DNA of 64,000 bases from Scalesia atractyloides (taxonomy: Eukaryota; Streptophyta; Magnoliopsida; Asterales; Asteraceae). Made by a program: the position numbers and the translations under genes. How positions within the stretch are numbered: position 1 is the first letter of the stretch; each line of letters opens with the position of its first letter. Under the pieces are notes generated by a model, which was given only the letters and a program-made list of their open reading frames with translations, did no database searches and was not told the DNA's origin. Shown here piece by piece: positions 35,339 to 46,712 of the stretch. The stretch covers positions 37,522,869-37,586,868 of the forward strand of contig CAMTDV010000018.1 of assembly GCA_947069175.1 (NCBI GenBank). The letters run 5' to 3'.

Positions 35339-36106
35339 GAAAAATTTCAAGAAACTGTTCTACTATCTACTGAGAAAGGTGAATGCTCAACGCATAAACC
35401 TTCTAAGCAGGATGGAGAAGGAAAACAAAAAGATAAACAAAGTTTTAAAAATTCTGAAAATTTTCAACAGAAAAATAAAAGCTCATCGGTAGGATCATCC
35501 AATCATTATAGAAACTCACAAAAATTTGTGAATAAGTGGTGTAGGTCAGACCGCAGTGCTTCAACGTCAAATCAAAGTTACATGAGAAGAAGGAAAGATG
35601 GCTACCACACATCAAATCAATTTTATGATTTGAGTGTATGGTTTGCTAAAAAGGATCAGTATGGGAACATGAAGTGTCATAAATGTGGAGTAACTGGACA
35701 CATTGCTAGAAAATGTTTTCAAATTAATCCTAAACCTGTTCTTATTGATAAGAAAAATTTTGAAGATTTGAAAGTACCAACTCAAGTTTGGAAACAATGT
35801 ATAGAAATTATAAACAAGATGAAACCAGTTATTACTAAGTTTTCAAATTTTGAAACTGGTGAATCCTCGAATAGTAATGAACAAATAGTTTCTACATTGT
35901 ATTTCAAGAAAGCTTTGACAAAAAATCAAACATGGTTGGTAAAAGGAAAGGAAGTGACACAATCAGTGAAAACTGAAAGATTAGAGGACTTTCCAAAACT
36001 TGAGAAAGTTCCAAATAAACCTGATTGTGAAAAGAAAGTCAAAGTTAAGGTTGAAGAAATAACACCTAAGACTGCAAAGGCTTGGGTGTCCCTATTCAAC
36101 TAATTG
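35339..36106 (+). pseudogene. gag: C gag C-terminal half with CCHC knuckle
   Basis: Open piece 35528-36103 (191 codons). The knuckle CHKCGVTGHIARKC is at about 35668-35712. It is followed by KPVLIDKKNFEDLKVPTQVW and ends KTAKAWVSLFN with TAA. Upstream, 35339-35527 is the basic region with a frameshift. Downstream, the acceptor-like TTTTTGTGCAG|G is present although no pol follows. Confidence 0.84.
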
Positions 36107-36511
36107 TTTGAATTTTTGTGCAGGATCTTCCGAGGAGAAAGTAAATTTCTGAGAATGGAGTTCCATAGCACACATTGAAGACGGGCCGGGTTATCAAGTT
36201 TTATATAAAAAGCCATTTTTACAAAATTTGAAATTCAAATAACGTTTACTTTACAATTTTTGAAAATTTTTTAGAGAAAATTTTTCGAAAAACATGTTTC
36301 AATAACGTTTACTTGAAAGTTTTACAAATTTTTGAAGAAAATTTGAAAACTATCAGAGAATCCTCATTGTTGAATAGACAAAATTCATGGATATAAATGT
36401 TTTATAAACACAAAAGTGTCAAGGTTTTTGTCATCATGAGGGGGAGAGTTTTTAAAAGAAAATTTGTGAAGGAGTAATGGATGGCGAATTGAAGTGATTC
36501 TCATTGGTTGG
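36107..36511 (+). other. post-gag non-coding DNA of C, with internal polypurine tract
   Basis: After the acceptor-like TGTGCAG there is only a short open reading, then AT-rich DNA with two imperfect ATAACGTTTACTT copies (36237-36330) and a purine tract GAGGGGGAG at 36438-36446. It ends with GTTGG (36507-36511), the left copy of the B target duplication. Confidence 0.7.
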
Positions 36512-36913
36512 TGTAGCACCGATCCTCGATGCTTAGGAACCTAAATTTGATATCTAACGTCCATAATAGCGGAAATATTACGTCGTGTTTACCAATAGAC
36601 AAGATTTAATCAGTTAATCGTCAGTTTTATTGAATAAACTTCGAGAGTACAAACTGACAGAGCTTCGCCTCTGAAATGCCAAAGTTACAAATGAAGTAGG
36701 CTAGCTAGGTATTTATAGAGATGCAAGTTCGCCCTAGGAGACACCTAAGTTCGCCCGAACTTGCCTTAGCAAGTTTAGCCGAACTTGGCTATACATGATA
36801 GTCATGGGCGAACTTGCTTACATTGTTCATCAATACTTCATTCACCTAGTCTATTCAGCTCTATACTATACAGACTCGATATAAGACTAAGACATAGACA
36901 TTATGCACCAACA
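36512..36913 (-). repeat. 3' LTR of element B
   Basis: 402 bp, minus strand TGTTGGTGCATAATG to GGTGCTACA. Palindromic dyads at about 36724-36820, a TATAAATA box near 36712 and the CAGAGGCGAAGCTCTG stem-loop near 36660-36675. A polypurine tract is adjacent at 36916-36924. Confidence 0.92.
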
Positions 36914-36976
36914 GACTCCCCCTTAGATATCGCTTCGTCTTGTATCAGTCTTCGAAACTCTGTCTTCTTATAAACA

Positions 36977-38805
36977 TTAACGTACCCGTCCGAATAAGTT
37001 CTTAAACGGCTTTCTTCGTCTTTCTTGTTTCGGATCCGGCGTCTGATCTGTAGGAGGCACTTTGTTCATGTGTTGAAACCTCTTGATACTTGCCTTCCTT
37101 CTTCTTTCATGAATTGCTTCTAGACGCTTCTCCTCTTATAAAAATTCGACTCTCTTTAGATCCCTCCAGCTCGTCTGCCACATCTTTCCAGAATTGACTT
37201 CGCGTGCATAGCAAACGTTAACAACTTTCTAATACTTCATCGCCTGTACCTTTTCTCTTTCTTCAAACACAATCTTGCTATAGAAAAGGCATTTTATATC
37301 TTCTCTCGAGCAGTTAACCAACCACATAGGGTCTAGAATCCTTATGGTCCTCCACAAACCTCTCATTCCCTGATATCCCATCACTTCAATCCATTCCTTA
37401 GTAATATCCAGGTGATCTTCAAATTTTAACACAATCACCGCTTCGCAAGTAGCTGGATCTATCTGCCACCACTTGAATAAAGGATAGAAGTTCTGTTCGA
37501 TCGGCGTAAGTGGCATATTCCTCATGGCTCTAGGACGTTTCATAATTAACGTTATGTCCTTTTCCCCTGTAACCTTATTGATCTTAACCCTTCGTCTTGG
37601 AATAAACGCTTCCAGTAATTCCAACCTTTAACAGCTTCGTACTTAATCATCTTCCACAACAACTGATTTATTGTCTTCATATGATAAGTAACATTCACTG
37701 TTTGTACTAACTCTTCCATATCCCAGTACGACAAAGTTTTGAAATCAGCAAGATATTTAAAGTATTGCACTCCGAATTCCCTTTTGATTGCATATACGTT
37801 GAGCTCTTTAAACCATCCCCAACTCAGTATATCTCCCAAAGAAACATTTTTATCTCTGGTGAAGAATGCTAGTGGACGTCGAAACTTACGTTCACGTGGC
37901 ATCTCCCTGAACCAGGACTTTTTCGCTTCAGCTATCTCTTCTTTGGTCATCGACTTAGGAATCTTTCCTTCTCGTAACGCTTCAGCAATCTTATCTTTAA
38001 TCATATCTTCATCAAGCTGTTTATACATCTCTTCAAACGTAGGAAAACTTTCTGAATTTTGACCCACGTACTTAGCTTTCTGATCTGATTCATCATCTGA
38101 GGACAAATCTTCAACTATCACTCGATTGTACTCATCAGCTTCAAACCTTCTCTCATACTGATACTCTTTTGGTTCAAATGTGTTAACATTCATAACTTCC
38201 TCAAAATCAAACTCTACGTTCTCAGCTTCAACTTCAACTAGTCTCGCCAAATCTTCTTTCGTGTAGTTATGTACAAACTCACCTTCTTCCACATTGTGTT
38301 CCAACATTAGCATTAAAGGCTTCGTGGGTACTATAGTCACAGGCTTTGCAAAACGATCAATATCTGACAAATCTATATCATCTGAAGGCCCTGTCTTCCC
38401 TGACTCCCCATGACTTTTATCTTCCATCCTATTCGACTCATCGTTCATAAGATCAGAAAAATCAAACTCATCAGATACTTTGGCTTCAGTGATCTTTAAA
38501 CCTGTACCTCCCTGATCAAAATCATCACCACCTTGATTGTAATCATCATCATGATCACCAACATTCCAATCCTCGTAACCTTCTTCCTCTTCATCCTCTT
38601 TATTATCCTTTTTCAGCTTCTTCATTGCCTTTTTCTTCAGAAACAATAATAGGATCAGAAGGCTTGACAGATTCGTCAACCTTTTGGATATCAGACCCAG
38701 AAGCTTTTGAAATATCTTCAACTGGTTTCTCAGGAACATCAGAAGACTTCTCAGCAGTCTTAGAAAATTTAGGGGCTTCACCCTCAACAAGCTTTCCTTT
38801 ACCAC
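36977..38805 (-). pseudogene. ORF3 exon 2, acidic stretch and C-terminal module (element B)
   Basis: Open at 38805-37552, although the first ~60 codons are out of the ancestral frame. Then EEEEGYEDWNVG with Asp-rich repeats, KSWFREMPRERKFRRP, LGDILSWGWFKELNVYAIKR, YFKYLADFKTLSYWDMEE, and in another frame (37624-37229) KWWQIDPATCEAVIVLKF, WIEVMGYQGMRGLWR. It ends RKPFKNLFGRVR with TAA at 36977. No catalytic motif is seen. Confidence 0.74.
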
Positions 38806-38988
38806 TTTCCGCTAATTCTTTTTCAGCATGCTCTTATGCTTCCTGGCGATCCAGACGATCGTATTCAGCAATGAAATCAATGTTTAGATTGTTTGCTAAC
38901 ACTTTCGGCAATCTGTTGAATCTTCGATCGTTCAATGCTTGGAGAGTCTTTAGACTACAATCTCAGTCTGCAATTTCTCATTCACGTC

Positions 38989-40872
38989 TTACAAACTTTC
39001 AATTAGTGCTTTGAAATACTCTCGCTCATTTTCACTCACCTTCACTTTCTCATCAAGCAACTCTTTTTCAACCTTGCTTTGATTCACTTTCTTAACAAGC
39101 TCAGCCTTTTCAACCTCATTTTGTGCAACTTTCTCTTCTAACACCTTCACGCGCTTCTCTAGCATCTCAAAATTAGATTCTGGGAAAAATTCATCCAAGT
39201 CTTCGAGACTGATTGGACCATGTGGCATATCACCAAACATATTTCCCCATGGTGTCTTTGGCGTTGAATCTTTAGGTGTTGCAGCTTTCGGTGTTGACTT
39301 CTTAGGAGTAGAACTTTCAGGAACAGATGTCGTTGGAGCAATAGGAGCTTCAGCGATAGGAACTTCAACAAAGTCAGACACAGGAGGTTCTTGTGTAACT
39401 CCTGGCCTTTCAGTCTCAGGATGAACAATAACAGGAGGTTCTTGTGGAGGAGGTTCTTATGTGACTCCTTTCTCCTGAGCACCTGAAGGTTCTTGTGGGG
39501 CTTCTGTGCTTTTCACCTTGCTTTTGCACCTCTTGCTCACAGCTTTCTGAGCTTTCTTTGCTTTTCTTTTACCTTTTGTCTGAGGTGACCCTGTAGTCTT
39601 CTTAGAGATTTTGATTGCTGGAGACTTTGTACGCTTAGACTTTTTCTTCGGTCTCTCCTCGTCAGACTCTTTTTCTGTGTTAGGATCAAAATCCGCATCC
39701 AATTTTCTTTCCTTTCCTGCTCTAATCTCTGCCTCGGTCTTTTCTGGCTCTTTGGAAGGAACTTCTTCATCAGATTCTTCATTCTCAGAAGTAGCAGAAA
39801 TCACATCTTCTTGGGTTAACTTTACAGTTTCCTGACTTTCCATTAGAACTGCAGCGCTTGAACCAGCAACTGCTTCAACGTTTTCAGGTTCATCCTCGTC
39901 GACAAGCATAGTTTCGACTTTCTTCGTAGCACGTTTCTTTTTAAGCTAATCAGCTTCTACCTTTAAAAACCATTCGCTCCTTGCCTTTGGTTTGAATTCC
40001 TTAAACCATTCTTGCTCAGCTTTAAGCTCTTTCTCGTCATCGCTACCATCCTTTCTCCACTTGTTATCAGGTGGCGAGATATAATATGAATCTTTTATAG
40101 CTCCAAACACTGGTTTTGCAACAGGAGCTGAAGCTTGTTTCTGGAACTTGATAAGCTTCTTCACAGTCGTTTCATCAAGATGAACTAAATACAACACATG
40201 ATTTGGATCTCGTGCAATGTTGGCATACTTTTCGTCAATCAACATCTGAACAAATCTCGGATATAAGCATAGCCTTGAGTCTTCCATGTTCTTCGACATG
40301 TGAGGGAAAACTAACTTAGAAACATTGAACGGCTTCTTCAGAACAAGCGTTGTTTCCATGCTAGCCAAATAGTCTTGAACATCATCTAATCCGGCTTTAC
40401 GATGGTTGAATGTGTGAATTAGAGCATGCATCAAAAGCTTATAGGGGTTTGGCACTTCCCCTTTCTTCAGCGTCGGTTTGTTCACGCTCCCCTTATAACC
40501 CATATGAAAGAAACAACCATGCACCATCTTCTCGTCTAAATGAATCGGATCGTCTTCATTATCTTTGAATTCCAGAATCCGTCTAATATTGTCTTCAGTC
40601 ACAGATATTGGTTTAACTTCATTTCCAACTTGTACTGGTGAAGTGATTGTCTTCTCGTCAGCACTAAGGCTTGCATTCATCCAAAAGTCAACCATATGTA
40701 ATCGATATGATATTGTGCGCTCTGTAATAGCTCGGCGAATATGGCTTTCCTCGAGAAACTTCAATATACTGTCATACTCCTTCAGTGATGGACAGATAGA
40801 TTTGTCAAGCGTAATGCACGTATTGTGAGTTTTGGAGAACTCAACATAGATTACACGCGCTGGTACCTGTGC
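38989..40872 (-). pseudogene. ORF3 exon 2, N-terminal module and coiled coil (element B)
   Basis: The frame begins at the predicted acceptor and holds VDFWMNASLSADEKT, MGYKGSVNKPTLKKGE, LMHALIHTFNHRKAG, FNVSKLVFPHMSKN and LYPRFVQMLIDEKY. After the stop at 39946 come basic clusters (ERPKKKSKRTKS), PQEPP repeats, TPK repeats and the coiled coil LEKRVKVLEEKVAQNEVEK. The 40893 start lies in the predicted intron and is probably not used. Confidence 0.78.
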
Positions 40873-41423
40873 CTGAAAAATGACGCAAAACAATTAGCAT
40901 GCTTTTCGAGAAAAATTTCACAAATTTTTTTAACACTTATATCAAGTTCGGACGAACTTGATATATATGTTATAACAATCTACTTTAACTAAGTTCGCCC
41001 GAACATGTCTAAAACACATGTTCATTATATAAGTTCGGGCGAACTTATACACACAACAACAAATCAGACTTTCAAACCTAAGTTCGATCGAAGATGTTTG
41101 CATCAGTTTTTTAAAAGATCTTTTGATGTAAGTTCGGTCAAAGATGTTTAGGTTTCATTCGTTCATATTTTTAGACAAGTCCGGTCGAACTTGACAACAA
41201 GTTCGGCCGAACTTGTCGTCTTCTCAAAAAAAACCAAACTTGTTCAAACATTTAATTAAGCATTTTAATCTAATCAAAACAAGTTATACGGTCGATTTTA
41301 TGTGTAGATTATGATTTTGAGTTCAATTTTGTCCAATAACACCTAGAACTATCAATTTTTAAACTTTTCAGATCTGAAACTTCAATAATAGTTCAATCCA
41401 TGGTTCAATCGTTGATTTTATAC
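40873..41423 (-). other. predicted ORF3 intron (element B)
   Basis: 551 nt with GTATAA donor, GCTAATT branch-like motif and TTTTTCAG acceptor. Palindromic dyads lie at about 40942-41225. Length and splice sites are identical to element A. Confidence 0.64.
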
Positions 41424-41529
41424 CTCGGCCATTGTAGATGGTGTGTAAATCACCAAAAACAAGCAGATTTGGGCAGAGTAACAATGTCAAATTGTCAATT
41501 TCGCTCAAACTTTCTCAGAAGATCAAGTT

Positions 41530-41705
41530 CGCTTCAGAGGAGTTAGTTTGCTGATAAATGAGTTCGGCCGAACTTGATTGGTATTTATACCATTTCAAGT
41601 TCGGGCGAACTTACAAGGCCCAAGCAAACAAAAACCCATCATAAGTTCGAGCAAACTTATCTTTTAAACAACACAGCCATTACTTAGCAAGTACGGTCGA
41701 ACTTG
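41530..41705 (-). promoter_or_regulatory. internal promoter-like block for ORF3 (element B)
   Basis: TATAAATA on the minus strand at 41589-41582, preceded upstream (higher coordinates) by palindromic dyads around 41595-41705 and followed by one at about 41560-41577. The ORF3 ATG is 150 bp downstream at 41432. The arrangement is as in A. Confidence 0.66.
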
Positions 41706-43155
41706 CCAAACCATAATTTTTAATTATTAACTTTTTCAAATTTTCATTTTTGACCCCTGAACTTTCCAACTTTTCATCAGTTATGAAAATCCACTCAGTT
41801 GATCAAGTCCAAGTTAATGACCTTAGTTAACCGATTTGTCAGCCGAGTCCAAGTTAATGACCCCGGTTTGACCCGTTACGAACAAACTGTTGATATTTTC
41901 AAAATCAAAGTTTCAAATTAATGAACTTTTTTATCGTTTTGACTTTTCAGATTTAACAGGTTAGCTCCCAGCCCGTTGTCAAAGAGATTCCCACCAGTTC
42001 TAGCATCTTACCAGACTTCGAAGATCCGTTCTCCAACATTGGTTTGTTGAAAACAAATGTAGAAATAAAATATTTTTGTATTTTTGTAAGTTTATGCTAA
42101 AACACACCAAAAATTTTTTGATTTTAATTCTGTAAAGCTGAAATACTATGAAATAAGTAATGTAAACTATGTATAAACATTTACAGACATATTTTTGTGA
42201 ATTCGTGTCTAAGGATCATATTAGTTGATTGAGACATATCACTAGTATCGTTGACCTTTAGCAGACTTTATGTTTTAAACTTGTTTACCTAGATTGTCGA
42301 TATGTTTGTCCACGTAAGCTTTACCACATTTTTCAACTGTTTCAACATATGTTAAGGTAGAATTCATGAAACTTGACTTATCTGTGGTCCCCACTTCTTG
42401 AATATACTCCCGTATTCAGATTCCCTAGTTTTCATCTTACAGTTGAATATAGCATAATTGATATCTGTATCTGGGTTGTGCGAGACCTTGAGAGCTCAGG
42501 TTAGTACTACCGTACATACAAAGAGATGAAGGCTCGTCTTTAAGGTGTGTTCCACTTAAGGAATCTTTTTAGCACTGTAAATGATTAGATCTTTAGATTC
42601 TTTTCAATATTGCATATAGTTTGGAGGTTTATAGCAAAAGTATTATAGAAGTTCTAGGCCATTGCTTTCGCAAAATCAGAAGAACTTGTATAATACCCCA
42701 GATATCAACTATCTATAAAGACCTCGTATCTCAGAATCTGGCAATCTTTCCAACGAAATTTCGGAGTACTAAGTCCATATATCCAAGATGTGTTAATCCA
42801 CAAGATTTAGCAGTTGTAAAATTTAGTTTATTTCTTGAAAACAGATTACTGAACGTGTTAAGCCCATCGACACATCCACAGTAAGACTCTTTTAACACTT
42901 TTAAAGGTTTACATTTCTTTAGCATACTGTGATAGTCCATTGATGTACTATAATTTCCTTTTATTAACACTGAACTCTCTTTGTCTTTTCAATGTTTTTG
43001 TACATTTTGAATTTTTATATGTTTTTGGATTTTAAAATTTTCGAATGTTTTTGTATTTTCTCTAACATTTCTCCCCCTAAAATCAAAAATATCTTTTTGG
43101 ATTTTAGTTTTTAACAAAATTCTAAAGTAGAAAGATATTTACAAACCAATGTGGA
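41706..43155 (-). other. post-pol non-coding block of B (UTR3 module)
   Basis: Inverted counterpart of 6682-8130; includes the internal polypurine tract TTAGGGGGAG (43080-43071). The conserved core is about 42180-42960. Small ORFs here (for example 42621-42884) lie in antisense and are not conserved as proteins. Confidence 0.8.
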
Positions 43156-44205
43156 TCACGCGAACTCGTCGTCCGATCCGTATTCAACCTCAGCGTCCGC
43201 ACCTGTCAGCAAATTTTTCATACTGTTAATTCTCAGCAAATATTTAAACCGTGACGAAGAAAATGGTTTGGTATAAAAATCAGCCTTTTGTTCATCGGTG
43301 TGGATTTTTTCTATTCGCACTAATTTCGTTTCGTAGCAATCACGAATGAAATGATAACGAATTTCAATGTGTTTTGTGCGTGAGTGATGAACCGGATTTT
43401 TAGTTATATCTATGGCTGCCTTGTTATCAACATACAGCGGTGTGTCTAGAAATTGCAGACCATAGTCTCTCATCTGCTGTTGAATCCACAGAATCTGTGA
43501 ACAACAGCTGGAGGCCGAGATATACTCAGCTTCACAGGTAGAGAGAGCGACCGTAGTCTGTTTCTTACACTGCCAGGTTACCATTCTTGTTCCGAAGAAC
43601 TCGCATCCCGCTGTAGTTGATTTTGAGTTCAACTTATCTACACCAAAATCAGAATCAGCATAGCCTCTGAGGTCGAAATTATCATTCTTCGGGTACCACA
43701 AGCCGGTGCTTGGGCATCCTTTTAGGTATCTGAAGATTCGCTTCACGATCTGCATGTGTAAGATCATCGGGCTTGACTGATATCTTGCGCATAGGCAAGT
43801 TGGATACCTAATATCTAGGCGCGATGCCGTCAGATACATCAGCGATCCAATCATCAATCTATATAACATCTCGTCAACTTTGGCTCCAGTCTCGTCAATG
43901 CAAATGCCGTGATTTAGAGCAAGAGGCATAGATAAAGGCTTCAAGCTTTCCATTCCAAATTTCTTCAAGATGTCGTGAACATACTTAGTCTGATGAATGA
44001 AAATACCATCCGAAAGCTGATCTACTTGCAAACCAAGAAAGAACTTCATTTCGCCCATCGAGGACATTTCGAATTTCTTTTTCATGATTCCCTCAAACTC
44101 CTTGAAGAGACTATCGTTTGTAGATCCAAAGATGATGTCGTCAACGTAGATTTGTACTATAATCAGATGGCCATCAACTTCTCTGATGAAAAGAGTACTA
44201 TCCAC
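43156..44205 (-). CDS. pol: pol: RT palm end, thumb and RNase H (element B), open 349 codons
   Basis: This is the longest undamaged pol stretch in the window. Residues 20-23 are the catalytic YVDD (44148-44137), followed by IIFGSTNDSL, FFLGLQVDQLSDG, KYLKGC-type RT end, then RNase H: YADSDFG (Asp), STCEAEY (Glu), YVDNKAA (Asp), HHSRTKHIEIRYHF, and KADFYTKPF. The end is SDDEFA with TGA. All usual catalytic acids are present. It is only the C-terminal part of pol; upstream RT and integrase are broken, so it cannot act as a full enzyme. Confidence 0.85.
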   Translation of the reverse strand: MDSTLFIREVDGHLIIVQIYVDDIIFGSTNDSLFKEFEGIMKKKFEMSSMGEMKFFLGLQVDQLSDGIFIHQTKYVHDILKKFGMESLKPLSMPLALNHGICIDETGAKVDEMLYRLMIGSLMYLTASRLDIRYPTCLCARYQSSPMILHMQIVKRIFRYLKGCPSTGLWYPKNDNFDLRGYADSDFGVDKLNSKSTTAGCEFFGTRMVTWQCKKQTTVALSTCEAEYISASSCCSQILWIQQQMRDYGLQFLDTPLYVDNKAAIDITKNPVHHSRTKHIEIRYHFIRDCYETKLVRIEKIHTDEQKADFYTKPFSSSRFKYLLRINSMKNLLTGADAEVEYGSDDEFA

Positions 44206-44910
44206 AGTTCCTATGATAAAGCCGTTTCCGACGAGATGTTGCGATAATGTCTCGTACCAAGCTCTCGAGGCTTGGTGTAGGCCATAAAGAGCTTTATCCA
44301 GTAGGTACGCTTACTTTTTGTTGAGTGGATCGACAAACCCCGGTGGTTGTCCAACGTACACCTTCTCGCGTAATTTGCCGTACAGAAAAGCCGATTTGAC
44401 ATCCAATTGATAGACCTTAAATCCTTTCCATGATGCAAAAAGCTAGAAATATTCGATTAGATTCCAAGCGAGCTACAGGTGCGTAGACTTCCGTGTAATC
44501 TATCCCTTCCTGCTGGTGAAATCCCTTGACAACAAGCCTAGCTTTGTTACGAACAATAACCCCTCTATCATCACGTTTACACTTAAAGACCCATTTTGTA
44601 TCAATTGCTTTCTGATTTTCTGGTAGGTCTTCAAGCTTCCACACACCCAACTTCTCAAACTGCAATAATTCTTCTTGCATTGCTTGTACCCAATTTTCAT
44701 CGGCTAAAGCTTCATTAACTGTCTTTGGCTCAATCTGAGAAATGAAACATGAATAGAAGCAATAGTTCTGGGTTGTAGCAACATGTGTGTAGAAACAACT
44801 GAGTACTTTATTAATTTGCCCTCGAGTTCTAACACCAGTTTGAAGTTCTCCGATAATATTTGTTGACGGATGATAGGAATATTATCGTGGCAATTCTTCA
44901 CTTGGAACAT
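44206..44910 (-). pseudogene. pol: pol: RT N-terminal half (element B)
   Basis: Pieces 44680-44417 and 44438-44211 plus 44910-44704 contain TVNEALADENW, MQEELLQFEKLGVW, TKWVFKCKRDDRG, KARLVVKGFHQQEG and LDVKSAFLYGKL. A small indel near 44440-44455 shifts the frame and a TAG lies in NKK-KAYLLDKALYGL near 44311. The rest is similar to A. Confidence 0.86.
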
Positions 44911-45019
44911 CTACTGAGTTTTGCTGATTCGTGATGTTGAGATCAACAACCAATTCAACGTTTAGAGAGCTTTCATTTCTGTTGTTCGGGACTGCAGATT
45001 GATTAAGAAGACTTGATAT

Positions 45020-46140
45020 CTACTCCGCTTCTTCATCTGAAGAAGATGATTCCCCATCAGCATCAAATGTTGGTGCTTCATCTGAGTCAGAATTTTGATT
45101 CTGAGGCATACTGGGCTCCGTTGTTGTATTCACTGGTTCAGTAGAGGCATTTGTTGGAGGAGTAGCAGGTGTTGTTAATGTTTCAGAAACATTTTTAGCC
45201 GGAACACCACTATTGCTTGAACTTGCGCCAGAAGAAGATGGATCCAATGTGGGTTGATTAACCACAATTGGTCGATAATTTGTTCTTGATTTGCTGACTG
45301 GTAAAGGTAGTATAACGCTGCAACTTCTTCGTCAATCAGTTCTCCGGGCAAGTCAAATGACTTCCAAAGGTCTTGATAGTGAAACAGCCACGTGTCACCT
45401 TTCTTTTGAATAGGATCCGTGTAGTTGAAACAATCCACGTGCTGTGCTTCAATAACCTTTCTCAATGAAGGAACATATACTCTTCTTAACGGACTCGCAT
45501 ATCCGACAAAGAAACCTTCAAGAGATTTAGCTCCGAAATTACCATCTTGGTCTATTACGGTACATGGTGCACTGAATGGTTCTAAGAACTTCAATTTGGC
45601 TTCCATCGGTTTATCATCTCAAAACATGTTTTCTTTGTTGGTTTGACAGTGAGAACCCTGTTTAGCGTGTAGCAAGCCGTAGCAGCCGCTTCACTCCAGA
45701 AGCTGATAGGAAGTTTAGAATCTGCAAGCATGGTTCTCGCAGTTTCAATCAAAGTTCTGTTTTTCCGTTCAGCTACTCTGTTTTGCTGTGGAGTATAGGG
45801 AGCACTAAACTCGTGCAGAATCCCATTTGCGTTGCAGAATTCCTTCATTTTGTTATTCTTAAACTCTGTGTCGTTGTCACTTCTAATGCGTCTGACCGGC
45901 AGATGATAAAGGTTCTCGAGTTTCTTGAATAGAATAACCACGTTCTAGAACGTTTCTTCTTTTGATTCTTGAAAGAATACTCATGAATATCTTGAATAGT
46001 CATCTGTCACGACCAAGCAATATAAGTCTCCTAAGATGCTTCGAACATTTACAGGACCAAATAAGTCTATGTGGAGACGTTCTAATGGCAACTTGATTGA
46101 ATTTAGAATTTTCATTAGATGAGATTTCTTGATCTACTTT
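45020..46140 (-). pseudogene. pol: pol: integrase and acidic linker (element B)
   Basis: Pieces 45941-45591 (RIRSDNDTEF with the second Asp, and GVAERKN-type Glu: QNRVAERKN), 45606-45175 (GFFVGYASPLRRVYVPS) and 45265-45020 (linker with the acidic Ser/Asp stretch). The first Asp, in MDLFGPV, lies near 46060 in a region with frameshifts. The integrase core is disrupted near 45955-46010. Confidence 0.85.
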
Positions 46141-46701
46141 CCCTTTTTGCATTCCAAGCAATGATCAGACATCTGAAAACTTCGAAGATTTACGCCTTCT
46201 ACAAGATCATTATGAACCAAGAAATTCATTTTCGCAAATGAATATGCCCCATCTTACGATGCCAAAGAACATAACCTTTTTCAGTAGCCTTTGACACAAA
46301 ACATTGTGCTGATTTTGATGAAGTGGTAGCAACACCCATATCAAGAACATATAAATCATTCTCTAAAGGTGCTCGCATCAGAATCCACTCATCAGGTATT
46401 TTGAATCCTTGCTTCAAGATACCCTCTTTGTCGTTGAAATGGACAGTGAATTTCTTGTCAGTGATATACTCAAAAAATTGTTCTCAAGTTCTGCAAGAGA
46501 GTTCACGCGATCAAATAAAACTATGCCATTAGAGAGTTTTCCGTCGGCGCCTATCCTTCCACCTTGATTTCCTGCCAATCCAACATATCCACCATTGATA
46601 GCTTTAATATCGAATAGCAATGCCTTCAGTCCCTTCATATGCCTGGACGCTCCACTATCCAAAATCCACTTAGAAAGTACGGATCTTTGGAGTCCCTGCA
46701 C
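46141..46701 (-). pseudogene. pol: pol: protease and GAG-pre-integrase (element B)
   Basis: 46701-46414 has LSKWILDSGASRHMKG (protease Asp), GGYVGLAGNQGG and a frameshift near 46475. 46417-46226 carries RAPLENDLYVLDMG and LWHRKMGHIHLRK. The Cys pair is near 46165. Upstream, TGTGCAG|GGACTCC again resembles a 3' splice site (exon start 46695). Confidence 0.84.
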
Positions 46702-46712
46702 ATTTTAATAAT

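Larger units (their letters stand above)
36977..41432 (-). pseudogene. ORF3 of element B: two-exon gene model with few lesions
   Basis: Exon 1 ATGGCCGAG is at 41432-41424, the intron (GT...TTTTTCAG) at 41423-40873, and exon 2 at 40872-36977 (3896 nt, about 1298 codons). The phase is maintained across the junction. From 40872 to 38989 there are only two in-frame stops (39946 and about 39445). A frameshift near 38970 is reversed near 38625, and another occurs near 37600. Parts: N-terminal module (40872-39950), basic/Pro-rich middle (39909-39385), coiled coil (about 39170-38990), acidic stretch (about 38590-38500) and C-terminal module (38400-36977). Position is that of a Sirevirus env-like ORF; no membrane segment is evident. 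Function is unknown. Confidence 0.73.

Noticed and set aside
42621..42884. 87-codon ORF in the UTR3 module of B and its shorter relatives in A
   Set aside because: Frame is not kept between A, B and C although the DNA is conserved; it is more likely non-coding.
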